48,890 nucleotides of DNA from an uncultured Alphaproteobacteria bacterium (lineage in GTDB: Bacteria; Pseudomonadota; Alphaproteobacteria; Rhodobacterales; Rhodobacteraceae). Of the stretch, positions 34,425 to 43,291 are shown piece by piece. The translations under genes and the position numbers were made by a program. Positions within the stretch are counted from its first letter, which is position 1, and each line of letters begins with the position of its first letter. The stretch is from the NCBI GenBank assembly GCA_902524655.1, contig CABZEG010000012.1, positions 1 through 48,890 of the forward strand. The letters are read 5' to 3'. The notes beneath the pieces are model-generated. The model was not told the origin of the DNA and searched no databases. It worked only from the letters and a program-made list of their open reading frames with translations.

Positions 34425-34946
34425 ATGAACCGAGCAAAAAAAATTCTTTATTTTGGATATGGGTCAAACATGTCAACTCAGTATCTCATAAAAAGAAGAA
34501 AAATTATCCCTCACGAAAGCAAAGTTGGGGTTTTAAAAGATTATCAATTGATAATGAATATGGAGGGGCCAAATTTCCTAGAGCCGTCTTTTGCAAATAT
34601 TAGGAATTGTAAAGGTGTAAAAGTTGAAGGTGTAGTACATGAGATTGATGAAGAAGATTTACAAAAAATAGTGAATACTGAGGGGGAAGATTATAAGTTA
34701 GCTAAATTATCAGTTTCTGTAGAGGGTGTAAGTAAAACAGCATATACGCTAATATATTTAACAGATCAAGCAAAGGACATCCCCTCATCCAGGCGATATT
34801 TAAAAATTCTAATACGCGCCGCTAAAGAAAACAAGCTATCACAAAGTTATATAGATAGTTTAGAGAATAGGCACAGTGTATATTATCCTATTTTATCTGA
34901 GATTTTCTCCTTAAGAGTATATTTGTGGGTTTGGTTAAGAACCTAA
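34425..34946 (+). CDS. Gamma-glutamylcyclotransferase-like (AIG2/GGCT fold) protein
   Basis: From the ATG at 34425 the protein is 173 residues. It opens with the diagnostic YFGYGSNMSTQYL loop, and the predicted catalytic Glu lies in NTEGEDYKL. The GVVHEIDEEDLQKI strand-helix is also typical. Enzymes of this fold release 5-oxoproline from gamma-glutamyl amino acids or amines. An upstream ATG at 34374 would give 17 extra residues, and neither start has a good ribosome site, so the start is uncertain. The C-terminal end (SLRVYLWVWLRT) is hydrophobic and unusual. It lies near a gamma-glutamyltranspeptidase fragment, which may be coincidence. Confidence 0.68.
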   Translation: MNRAKKILYFGYGSNMSTQYLIKRRKIIPHESKVGVLKDYQLIMNMEGPNFLEPSFANIRNCKGVKVEGVVHEIDEEDLQKIVNTEGEDYKLAKLSVSVEGVSKTAYTLIYLTDQAKDIPSSRRYLKILIRAAKENKLSQSYIDSLENRHSVYYPILSEIFSLRVYLWVWLRT

Positions 34947-35291
34947 ACTTCGCAAATGACAGATAAGTTGAAAAAGACAATCGACGGCATAATTACGTTA
35001 ATTAGTCTTATTAAGACTTCTTACTAAATTTTTTTTTATACTTCATTTCTTAAGTATTAATTTTTTTATAAAATTCATTTTATCATTTGAGGGGTGAAGA
35101 ATAATATACTCTCAAAATTTTGTTGATTATTTAAAAAGATTGTCACTGTTTTTTTGAAGCTCGAAAGCATACAAATAAATTAAATTTTTAAGTTTTGAAA
35201 TAGATATGACAATAATATTGAAGGCCAACAAAAACAGCAGACCTAAATTTGAATCTATTAATAAAACTTATTTTTTATTGATTTTTATAGT
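34947..35291. other. AT-rich intergenic stretch with a hairpin
   Basis: No gene is supported in this 345-base stretch. A near-perfect hairpin, AGTCTTA at 35004-35010 and TAAGACT at 35012-35018, is followed 14 bases later by a run of T. That makes a weak candidate terminator for the cyclotransferase-like gene. The rest is featureless AT-rich sequence. Confidence 0.35.
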
Positions 35292-35760
35292 TTATAACCC
35301 TTTAAAGATATACTCTCTATACCTACCACTTCCTCCAGTAAATGGCGTTAAGTACTTACTTAATAGCCTAAATTTTTTTTTGTCTATTGGAAATTTGTCT
35401 GCAATTACTTCAATGTGCCGTTCTGAGTTTGGAAACAGGAGGTAGTTGGAATTCTCATGATAAAAATACTTTGTTTTACTAGAATTGATGAAATTGAAAT
35501 ATTCAGCAATTGTATCTTTATGCATTTCACAAAGTGAACGGCTATTAAAAATTAAATCACTTTTTGGTATCTTTCTCCAAATTTTTTCAAAATCTTCTGC
35601 AAATACAAGATTAACCATATTTTTTTTAACATCATTTTCCTTTTCGGTAATCAAATTTAAGGGTATTCCATTTTTTGTAAGATAAAAATAAGTCACAGCG
35701 ACTGCTGGAAACAAATCTATGTTTATAATAGTACATTTTTCCTTATCTAAAGAGTATGCT
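35292..35760 (-). pseudogene. 3' fragment of a putative sugar O-methyltransferase
   Basis: About 155 codons encode only the C-terminal half of a protein that resembles 'putative sugar O-methyltransferase' (TIGR04371-like). The surviving parts are SDLIFNSRSLCEMHKDTIAEYF, KTKYFYHENSN and the ending LTPFTGGSGRYREY. The N-terminal domain, with the SAM-binding motifs, is absent. Upstream in the same frame the reading continues only into antisense of the gamma-glutamyltranspeptidase fragment, so the family-like sequence stops near 35750. This is a truncated gene left by a rearrangement. The family call is from memory and moderate. Confidence 0.5.
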
Positions 35761-36369
35761 TTAGAGGTTTCTAATAGAATAAAGCAAAATGAAAGAACAT
35801 TTATTAATCGAGTTACACAAATAGAGCCAAAGGACACAACACATGTTTCAGTTATCGATAAGGAAGGGAATTGTGTAACAATGACTCATTCGTTAGGGAT
35901 GCCTTCGGGCGTTATAACGGATGGCTTAGGATTTATGTTCAATGGTTGCATGGCTGTGTTTGATCCTAGACCTGGACGCGCAGGTTCCATAGCTCCTGGA
36001 AAAAGTAGATTTAGCTCTCTCGCTCCAACAATTGTAACTAAAGATGGTAATCCACATATTATATTAGGTGCGCCTGGTGGTACCCAGATAGCAATGGGAC
36101 TTCTTCAAGCAATAATTAACGTTATCGACTTCGATATGTCGATGCTTGAAGCGGTCTCAGCACCAAGGTTTTCTTCCACGAGTAATATTATTGATGTTAC
36201 AAATAGAATTCCTAACTATGTGACAATTGAGCTTGAGAAACAGGACTATCAAGTTTTTAGAAGTCCTTTAACCTTTGGTGTTGCTGCAGTTCATGGGATT
36301 AGAGTAAAAAATGGAAAAGTGGATGGTGGCGCTGATCCTGGTCATGATGGAGTAGCTTTGTCTATTTGA
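35740..36369 (+). pseudogene. Gamma-glutamyltranspeptidase fragment (small subunit only)
   Basis: The reading frame carries the complete C-terminal part of a gamma-glutamyltranspeptidase. It begins with SKEYALEVSNRIKQ, then the autoprocessing site KDTTHVSVIDKEG, where the first Thr would be the catalytic N-terminus of the small subunit. PSGVITDGLGFMFN, SSLAPTIV and GAPGGTQIA follow, with an intact end. The large subunit (about 350 residues) and signal peptide are missing, so no functional precursor can be made. The break is at about 35745, just where the methyltransferase fragment on the other strand also ends. Without a promoter or ribosome site it is treated as a pseudogene. Confidence 0.7.
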
Positions 36370-36668
36370 ACATACTTTCTAAAGGTCTCTCGGTAGGGTG
36401 GATTTTCTGCATTTCATTCAAATTGAAGGACGGTCGAATAGTGAGAGGTCTCACAACAATCCCTAAGGATACCTTTCAGAGATAAGAGTAAAATAAGGGA
36501 GATCGCTTATTATTTGTAAAAATAGAAAGTATAATAAAAGTTCTTTATTTTTATTATTCACTTAAACTTTCTAATTTATTTTAGCGCATAATATATATTA
36601 TGTTATTTTTTTACTTTAATAAATTATCACTAAACCAAATAAAAACATATACTTACACAGTTAACTGT
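36370..36668. other. Intergenic stretch with nested inverted repeats
   Basis: No gene is seen in this 299-base stretch. GTGAGAGGTCTCAC at 36441-36454 is a perfect 6-base-arm hairpin. It sits inside a larger imperfect repeat in which AAAGGT (36381-36386) and TAGGG (36394-36398) face CCCTA (36461-36465) and ACCTTT (36471-36476). This could be a folded RNA, a remnant mobile-element end or chance. It lies beside the broken transpeptidase gene. Confidence 0.3.
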
Positions 36669-38231
36669 TTAATTTAATTTTGTTATCATTTCAGAAACAA
36701 GCTTTTCTAGCCTATCTATCCTTAATTCGAGAGAATTTCTTTTACTTTTTACTAGAAATATCTTGCTCTCATCTTTTGCTATTTTTTTCGTTTTTAGATC
36801 ACGGATAACTGAAAACACTTTGATTTCCCTATTAATACCTTTCATAGTAATTGAGTTTAATTCATCTACTTCGACTAAATCTTGTGCATGAGCAAAGCTT
36901 TCATAGGACATTAATATCCCATCACTAGGCGCTGCAGCTTCTAATCTTTGGGCTATATTTACCTCTCCTCCAATAATTGTATAAGTCAACCTCTGTTCAC
37001 TACCAAAATTTCCGACATTACAATAACCGGTATTAATTCCCATTCTAATTTGGAATGGCTCATAAAAGCCCTCGTTTCTCCATTTACTTTGGAGGCTTTT
37101 TATTTTTCTTTGCATATTTAAAGCCATTTTTATACATGCTCTTGCATCCTCTCTCTCTCCTTTGCTTTCTGGGTCACCAAAAAATACCATCATCGCATCA
37201 CCAATATATTTATCTATCGTTGCTCCATAAGTAAGAGCTATGTCAGTCATTTCAGAGAAATACTCATTTAGATATTTAGTTAAATCTTCCGGTTGTAAAC
37301 CTTCCGATGAAGATGTGAAGTTTTTTATATCGCTAAAAAAAATAGTTAGTTTTTTTCTTTTGGTTGCGATTCCAGTATCAAATTGGCCAGAAAACAGCGC
37401 ATTGTGAATTTGAGGTGGTAAATATTTACCTAGTTTTGAAGACAGTTTTTCCGTATCCTCTTTTTGCTTTTGAACGAGATTTTTTTGCTGTTCTGCTTCC
37501 TCTAATACCCTTCTCAAAAGTAGTTGATTTGCATCAAACCTGATTTCAGCTAAATGTTCTTTATGGTTTCTTGTTTTTTGTAGTTGATTAAACGTTATTG
37601 TATATTGGTATCTGCTGAAACCGTTATCCATGTCCTCACTATTTTCTTCATCGATAGCCATTTTAATGTCGAAGAGTTCTGAAAACATACTTATCAAAAA
37701 AACAGAATAGTTGGCTTCAAAAAAATTGTTATTTTCAACTACTTGAGAGCTTATAACCGGCACTTCGTATTTACCTGGACCTATTTTTATAAAATTTAAT
37801 TTAGATCGCACTTTATCATTGTGCATTTGCCCAAGGTAATCATTTGTTATTTTTTCCCAAGCTGGAAGAGTTTGATCTAAAATCTTGAGGTTTTTAGAGA
37901 AATTAGAGTGATCTAAAAGCTCTTTTTTATATTTTATCCTGAAATCGTGAATAAATTTGCCAATTGAAGGTACTATTGAAAGCATTAAAAAACCTTGTTC
38001 AAGCCCAATAGCATAAAGTGCTTCTTTCCCGAAACGGGTTCTTATCTCTTCAAAAATTCTTGCTCTTAGGTGACTGGGATACTCTTTATCATTATCAATT
38101 TGAGTAATTCCGTGCTCTTTAAGAACCCTTTCTCCCAAAGACCCTAATCCAGCAAGAACTTTTATTGTGGAAGCTAGCGCGGCTCCTGGTATCTTCATTT
38201 CATTAATTGTTTTGATGGCGGATGTGCTCAT
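36669..38231 (-). CDS. Soluble class III nucleotide cyclase, tandem paralogue 1
   Basis: The 520-residue protein has no membrane segment. About 230 N-terminal residues form a sensor-like domain I do not recognise (IPGAALASTIKVLAGLG, then RFGKEALYAIGLEQGFLML). A coiled coil (residues 240-268) and the SKLGKYLPPQI linker follow, then the cyclase domain. Metal aspartates are Asp301 (FFSDIKNF) and Asp345, and purine lysine Lys341 is in DKYIGD. At the second specificity position, usually Asp or Thr, residue 422 is Gly (IIGGEVN). The C-terminal tail is another short coiled coil. Its ATG overlaps the stop of the paralogous upstream gene by 4 bases. Base specificity is uncertain. Confidence 0.85.
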   Translation of the reverse strand: MSTSAIKTINEMKIPGAALASTIKVLAGLGSLGERVLKEHGITQIDNDKEYPSHLRARIFEEIRTRFGKEALYAIGLEQGFLMLSIVPSIGKFIHDFRIKYKKELLDHSNFSKNLKILDQTLPAWEKITNDYLGQMHNDKVRSKLNFIKIGPGKYEVPVISSQVVENNNFFEANYSVFLISMFSELFDIKMAIDEENSEDMDNGFSRYQYTITFNQLQKTRNHKEHLAEIRFDANQLLLRRVLEEAEQQKNLVQKQKEDTEKLSSKLGKYLPPQIHNALFSGQFDTGIATKRKKLTIFFSDIKNFTSSSEGLQPEDLTKYLNEYFSEMTDIALTYGATIDKYIGDAMMVFFGDPESKGEREDARACIKMALNMQRKIKSLQSKWRNEGFYEPFQIRMGINTGYCNVGNFGSEQRLTYTIIGGEVNIAQRLEAAAPSDGILMSYESFAHAQDLVEVDELNSITMKGINREIKVFSVIRDLKTKKIAKDESKIFLVKSKRNSLELRIDRLEKLVSEMITKLN

Positions 38232-39745
38232 TTTATCCGATCCAAAATTTCTTCAATTTTGGTTTCCAGAGCATCCAGCCTATCCGCTATCCTTTCTGGA
38301 ACATTCTTTATTTTATGAGCAGTTTCTTTTATATTATTTCCCTGTCTAATTTTATTTAAAACCGAAAATACTTTAATTTCTCTTTTCACTCCTTTCATCG
38401 AAATACTGTTTAGTTGTTCTACTTCTATCAAGTCCTGAGCGTGTGCGTATGTTTCATAAGACATCAATATCCCTCCTGGCTGTGCTGATGCCTCTAAGCG
38501 TTGAGCAACATTTACTTCACTACCAATAATTGTATAAGTAAGCCGTTGGTCGCTTCCAAAATTACCTACATTACAATAACCAGTATTCATGCCCATCCTA
38601 ATCACGAATGGATCTGCAAAACCTTGTCTTTGCCATTTATCTTGTAAATCAGATATTCTGTCGCGCATTTTCAATGCCATTTTAACGCATGCTCTTGCAT
38701 CTTCTTGTTCCCCCTTACTGTCTGGGTCACCAAAAAATACCATCATTGCGTCTCCTATATATTTGTCAATTGTTGCACCGTGATCGAGCGCAATATCAGT
38801 CATCTCTGAAAAATATTCATTAAGATACCTTGTTAGATCCTCCGGTTGGAGACCTTCCGAGGTGGATGTAAAATTTGAGATATCACTAAAAAAAATAGTT
38901 AATTTACGTCTTTTTGTAGTAATTCCAGTATCAAACTCACCAGAAAAAATTGCTTCGTGGACTTGCGGAGGAAGGTATTTAGCCAAATTTACAGATAACC
39001 TCTCGGTTTCCTCTTTTTTTCGTTCAGCATCCTCTAAAACAGCTTTCATGAGACCTTCAGCCGCTTTAAGTCTTATATTTGCGATTATCTCTTTCTGATC
39101 CCTTAAAGTCTCATTTGGTAAAAATTTGAGGATAAAAGCTCCACTTGACCAACCATCATAAATATCCTCACTTTTTTCATCAAGTTTATAATCAATATCG
39201 AACAAATCGCCAAAAAGGTTAATAAGAAAAATGTGATAATTTCCAATTCCAAATTTCCAATTTTTCAATGGCTGAGCGAGAACAAATGCCATTTCCCATG
39301 TATCTTCTGATATCCGTTTGAAACTTATATCACCTTTTAGCTTATTGCTGCGAAATTGCCCCATATAATCATTTGTAATTTTTTGTAACCCAGGCAAAGT
39401 TTCATCTATAAAATTGAAATTTCTAGTTCTATTGTTTGAAGACACCGATCTCATCGAGTATGTTTTTCTAGAATTATTTATGTACTTACCAAAATCAGGT
39501 AGCATAGATAACATTAAAAGCCCCTGCTCTACGCCAATTGCATATAATGCGTCAGTGCCAAATCTACTTCTTACCTCCTCAAATATTTTTAGTCTAATGG
39601 AACTCGGGTAATTTTTTTTTGGATCAATCTCACTTATTCCATTTTGCTTTAAAACTTTCTCACCAAGTGGACCAAGCCCCGCCAGTACTTTTATTGTTGA
39701 CGCAAGCGAAGCACCCGGAATTGTAGCTTTATTTTCACTAGACAT
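38228..39745 (-). CDS. Soluble class III nucleotide cyclase, tandem paralogue 2
   Basis: The 505-residue protein has the same layout as its downstream neighbour and aligns with it along the whole length. It has an N-terminal unknown domain with IPGASLASTIKVLAGLG and RFGTDALYAIGVEQG, a coiled coil near 235-255 and a class III cyclase domain. Asp288 and Asp332 bind metals, Lys328 is in DKYIGD, and VNVAQRLEA carries the transition-state residues. The second specificity position is Ser409 (IIGSEVN), not Gly as in the paralogue. Ser/Thr at this position is compatible with adenylate cyclase of the IIIb type. It is the first gene of a two-gene operon whose copies differ mainly in the sensor domain. 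Confidence 0.86.
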   Translation of the reverse strand: MSSENKATIPGASLASTIKVLAGLGPLGEKVLKQNGISEIDPKKNYPSSIRLKIFEEVRSRFGTDALYAIGVEQGLLMLSMLPDFGKYINNSRKTYSMRSVSSNNRTRNFNFIDETLPGLQKITNDYMGQFRSNKLKGDISFKRISEDTWEMAFVLAQPLKNWKFGIGNYHIFLINLFGDLFDIDYKLDEKSEDIYDGWSSGAFILKFLPNETLRDQKEIIANIRLKAAEGLMKAVLEDAERKKEETERLSVNLAKYLPPQVHEAIFSGEFDTGITTKRRKLTIFFSDISNFTSTSEGLQPEDLTRYLNEYFSEMTDIALDHGATIDKYIGDAMMVFFGDPDSKGEQEDARACVKMALKMRDRISDLQDKWQRQGFADPFVIRMGMNTGYCNVGNFGSDQRLTYTIIGSEVNVAQRLEASAQPGGILMSYETYAHAQDLIEVEQLNSISMKGVKREIKVFSVLNKIRQGNNIKETAHKIKNVPERIADRLDALETKIEEILDRIK

Positions 39746-39858
39746 ATCTTATTACCCTGAGTTTTATATATATTATAGACTACTCTTATTTTCGAGCCTA
39801 TTTAATTTGATTTAATCACGTTTTTTCGTAATCTATTAGTTAAAGCTGGGGAGATATA

Positions 39859-40179
39859 ATGGGAAAAAAACATTTCATTTGTACGCATACTTGGTTAAAT
39901 GAGGATGCAAAAAAACAGGGTACTGAATTCACTTCTAATATGACTGAGAAAGAATTTTTTGACTCAGTCAAAACTGACAAGGCTGAGACACTAGCTCATT
40001 GGATGGGAAAAGAAGATTTCTTTTTCTGTCATTGGTATGCCGATAGTGCAGATGATATTATGGACGCGCTTGATAAAGGAGGGTATCACGAACTAATGAT
40101 AACTATGCCTTCTGAGATGCAGCGTTTTGTTACAGCTGACAATATTAAAGATCAAAAGCTTATAAACCCTGAAGAATAA
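39859..40179 (+). CDS. Small conserved-looking protein, ferredoxin-like fold suspected
   Basis: The 106-residue protein is soluble and charged. KHFICTHTWLNEDAKKQG, FFFCHWYADSADDIMDAL and GGYHELMITMPSEMQRF give it a beta-alpha-beta look, similar to short DUF4242-type metal-binding proteins that use His/Cys residues. I do not assign a function. It is divergent from the tandem cyclases and convergent with phaZ, with GGGGAGA ahead of the ATG, so it is well expressed in principle. It is a good example of a short gene that is easily missed. Confidence 0.6.
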   Translation: MGKKHFICTHTWLNEDAKKQGTEFTSNMTEKEFFDSVKTDKAETLAHWMGKEDFFFCHWYADSADDIMDALDKGGYHELMITMPSEMQRFVTADNIKDQKLINPEE

Positions 40180-40192
40180 CTCAGTTTCAATA

Positions 40193-41419
40193 TCAGCTGT
40201 ACCTATTATCTATGAATTCCAAAAACTTTGGTCTTATGTGCGATCGCCAAGCCTTACCACTAAAAATACCATAGTGACCAGCTTTTTTCTGAAGATGGTA
40301 CCGTTTCATATTTTTCGGTAAATTTTTCAATAAATTTAACGCCGCCTTGCACTGCCCCGGAGCAGAAATGTCATCATTGGCTCCCTCAATAACGAACGTG
40401 GGGATTGTTTTAATTGCTTCAAAATCGACTTTCTTTCCTTCTAAATGGAATTCATTTTTTGCTATTTCCCGATTTTTAAATATTCTTTCAACTGTAGAAA
40501 GGTAAAATTCAGCTGTCATGTCCATTACTGCCAAGTACTCATCATAAAATTTATTATGTCTATCATGTTCAAATGCTCTGCCGGACGATTCTCTTTCGAT
40601 TTGGTCTAAAAACGCTTTGTTATGCGTTTCTTGATTCATTGCCATAAAAGATGCTAACTGAATTGCTCCAGGATAAACCTCACGTCCCACCCCCTTATAT
40701 TTCAATCCTACTGGCATAGTTACAATAGATTCAAGAGTATCCATAGAGGCTCGATGTCCAAAATCTGTCACTTCCGTGGGATTTGCGTCTGGGTCAACGG
40801 GCCCACCAATCAGCGTTAAAGACGCTGGGTTCGCTTTGGGACATATCGAAGATGTAAACGCTGCTGCAGCCAAAGCTAAGGGTACAGGCTGACAAACGGC
40901 TATCACATTTAGCTTTGGAGACAAATCTTCGTAAAAACGAATTAGATATTTTGTAAAATCTTCTATATCGAATTTACCATCGGAAAATGGCACATCTCTA
41001 GCATTTTTCCAATCAGTTATGTAAACGTCACAATTAGGAAGCAGAGAAATAACTGTATTTCTTGTCAATGTCGCATAGTGACCGGACATCGGTGCTATAA
41101 TTAAAACTTTTCTTTGAACCTTTTTAGGACTCGTGCTTTGGAATTTTACTAAATCGCAAAAAGGAAGTGACTTTATGGTTTCTAAGCTTACAAGATACTC
41201 AATTCCATCTGACACTACCGAGTCAATTCCCCAGTCTGGTTTTGTAATTATTCTAGATAAGCTATGTTCTGTTACCTTTCCCCAAGCTGACAATGTGGAG
41301 GGAATAGGCGATGGCAAAAGCCCAAAAGCGGGATTATCCCAGAAAGTTTTTGTAGTAGACGCGAACCACTGATTATAGTGTCTAATATTTTCAAAATAGT
41401 CGTATGTAGGTAATAGCAT
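40193..41419 (-). CDS. phaZ: Intracellular polyhydroxyalkanoate depolymerase PhaZ
   Basis: The 408-residue protein matches intracellular PHB depolymerases (class i). It has an alpha/beta fold with the catalytic cysteine in VCQPVPLALAAAAF instead of serine, APMSGHYATLTR at the oxyanion region, IGGPVDPDANPT, the acid in IEGANDDISAPG and the histidine in KKAGHYGIFSG. It breaks stored polyhydroxybutyrate down to short-chain hydroxyacids when carbon is needed. The gene is divergent from phaC across a 66-base gap that must hold both promoters. Together with phaC, phaP and phaR it completes the granule cycle. Confidence 0.93.
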   Translation of the reverse strand: MLLPTYDYFENIRHYNQWFASTTKTFWDNPAFGLLPSPIPSTLSAWGKVTEHSLSRIITKPDWGIDSVVSDGIEYLVSLETIKSLPFCDLVKFQSTSPKKVQRKVLIIAPMSGHYATLTRNTVISLLPNCDVYITDWKNARDVPFSDGKFDIEDFTKYLIRFYEDLSPKLNVIAVCQPVPLALAAAAFTSSICPKANPASLTLIGGPVDPDANPTEVTDFGHRASMDTLESIVTMPVGLKYKGVGREVYPGAIQLASFMAMNQETHNKAFLDQIERESSGRAFEHDRHNKFYDEYLAVMDMTAEFYLSTVERIFKNREIAKNEFHLEGKKVDFEAIKTIPTFVIEGANDDISAPGQCKAALNLLKNLPKNMKRYHLQKKAGHYGIFSGKAWRSHIRPKFLEFIDNRYS

Positions 41420-41485
41420 AGTTTTTACTAGCTTTTTTTATTAATAATTATATAACTACTCTAGTATTTAACGATAGCAATAAAA

Positions 41486-43291
41486 GTGCAAGAAGAAAAC
41501 GAAAATCTGAAAGATGACGTCGCTGTAGGTCCTAAGGATTATAAGGAACTATTTAACAATTTCGATAAAATAGACACGCTTACAAAGCGTTTGGTGGTAG
41601 CCTTATCAACTAAAACACCTGACCCAGCGGTTAAAACTCAACCTTCTCAAGAGTTATACTATAAAGCTTCTGCCAAATATTTCTCAGAAATTTTGTCTAA
41701 TCCAACCAAGCTAATTGAAAACCAAGTAAAATATTATAAGTCTACTTTGGAAAACTGGACAAATATCCAAAACGAAATTCTTAACGGTGCTGGATCCGAT
41801 AAAGCGCAAAAGAATGAGCCAGAAAAGACTGATCAGGGTTGGGATGAAAACCTTTATTTCAAACTAATTAAGCAGCATTACACCATATCATCAAAAATCA
41901 TTGAAGAAACAATCGATGATTTAGACGGATTGAGTAAGTCTGATAAAAAGCAGATCAGTTTTTTTACCAAGCAAATGATTGAGTTTTTTTCTCCTTCAAA
42001 TTTTCTTGGTACCAATCCCGAAGCTCTAACGCAAGCTCTTGAAACTAATGGAAAGTCTTTGGTTGATGGTCTTGAAAATCTTGTAACTGATGTAGAAAAC
42101 AGCACCGGTGACTTGACGGTATCTTTAACAGACACACAGGCATTTGAAGTGGGAGAAAATCTTGCTATTACTGAAGGTCGGGTTATTTTCAGAAATGAAT
42201 TATTTGAGTTAATACACTACAAGCCACTTACGGAGACGGTTTCAAAGACCCCCCTACTCATTGTTCCTCCTTGGATCAACAAGTATTATAATTTAGACCT
42301 TCAGCCTAAAAATAGTTTTGTTAAGTTTGCAGTAGAACAGGGCATTTCAACTTTTATAATTTCGTGGGTTAATCCTCGAAAGGAACATACTGAGGTTAAT
42401 TTCACAGATTATATCGTTAACGGTTTTTTTGAGGCTTCAAAAGCAGTTAGAGCTATTACAGAACAGGAGAAAATAAACTGCATAGGATACTGCATAGGCG
42501 GGACCCTTTTAGCTACCGCCTTATCTTACCTTTGCAAGAAGGGTGAAAACTTCGTAAATTCCGCAACTTTTTTTACTACGCTAACTGATTTTGAAGACCC
42601 CGGAGATCTGTCTTTATTTATTACAGATGAATATCTAGATGAGATAAATCGACAAATCGAAAAGGTAGGGTATATGGAAGGGTCCTTCCTTGCCCAAACT
42701 TTTAGTTTTTTACGATCGAATGATTTAGTTTATGGCCCTGCGGTTAGATCATATTTAATGGGGAAAAAGCCCCCGCGTTTTGATTTGCTCTATTGGAACG
42801 GAGATTCTACCAATTTACCCGGAAAAATGGCATTAGAATATTTGAATAAGTTTTACAAAGAGAATCAACTTTCCAGAGGCGAATTGACAATAATGGGAGA
42901 GAGACTTTCACTAAAGTACATTGACATACCTATTTTCGTTGTAGCGACGCACACTGACCATATTGCTCCTTGGCGATCATCCTTTTATGGTTTAAACAAG
43001 TCTTCAGGTAACAAAAGGTTTGTGTTAGCAGGCAGTGGACATATTGCAGGTATAATTAACCCAGCATACAGTAAGAAATATGGTTATTGGACAAACTCGA
43101 GACCATTCTCGGTTCCAGACGATTGGTTTAAGACTGCAGATCGTCATGAGGGATCTTGGTGGCCATATTGGTCTACCTGGATTAAAGCTAGATCAAGTTC
43201 CCATGAAAAAGCATATGTGCCTGGTCGCCATAAAGATTACCCTTCTTTGGGATTGGCACCCGGTAAATATGTTATGAGAAACTACAAGTAA
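41486..43291 (+). CDS. phaC: Class I polyhydroxyalkanoate synthase PhaC
   Basis: The 601-residue protein has the synthase lipase-like box with nucleophile Cys336 in GYCIGGT. The catalytic Asp is in THTDHIAPW and the His in GSGHIAGI, with the PPWINKYYNLDL and WNGDSTNLPG segments that are universal in PhaC. It polymerises 3-hydroxyacyl-CoA on granule surfaces. Its length agrees with class I enzymes, which act without a PhaE partner. The N-terminal 200 residues are the variable domain and include an unusually charged insert (KAQKNEPEKTDQG). It starts at a GTG and is followed by the phasin gene. Confidence 0.94.
   Translation: MQEENENLKDDVAVGPKDYKELFNNFDKIDTLTKRLVVALSTKTPDPAVKTQPSQELYYKASAKYFSEILSNPTKLIENQVKYYKSTLENWTNIQNEILNGAGSDKAQKNEPEKTDQGWDENLYFKLIKQHYTISSKIIEETIDDLDGLSKSDKKQISFFTKQMIEFFSPSNFLGTNPEALTQALETNGKSLVDGLENLVTDVENSTGDLTVSLTDTQAFEVGENLAITEGRVIFRNELFELIHYKPLTETVSKTPLLIVPPWINKYYNLDLQPKNSFVKFAVEQGISTFIISWVNPRKEHTEVNFTDYIVNGFFEASKAVRAITEQEKINCIGYCIGGTLLATALSYLCKKGENFVNSATFFTTLTDFEDPGDLSLFITDEYLDEINRQIEKVGYMEGSFLAQTFSFLRSNDLVYGPAVRSYLMGKKPPRFDLLYWNGDSTNLPGKMALEYLNKFYKENQLSRGELTIMGERLSLKYIDIPIFVVATHTDHIAPWRSSFYGLNKSSGNKRFVLAGSGHIAGIINPAYSKKYGYWTNSRPFSVPDDWFKTADRHEGSWWPYWSTWIKARSSSHEKAYVPGRHKDYPSLGLAPGKYVMRNYK

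Noticed and set aside
35719-36369. A complete small gamma-glutamyltranspeptidase-like gene from the ATG at 35719
   Set aside because: The first 7 or so residues come from antisense of the methyltransferase fragment, and the large subunit is missing; treated as a fragment.
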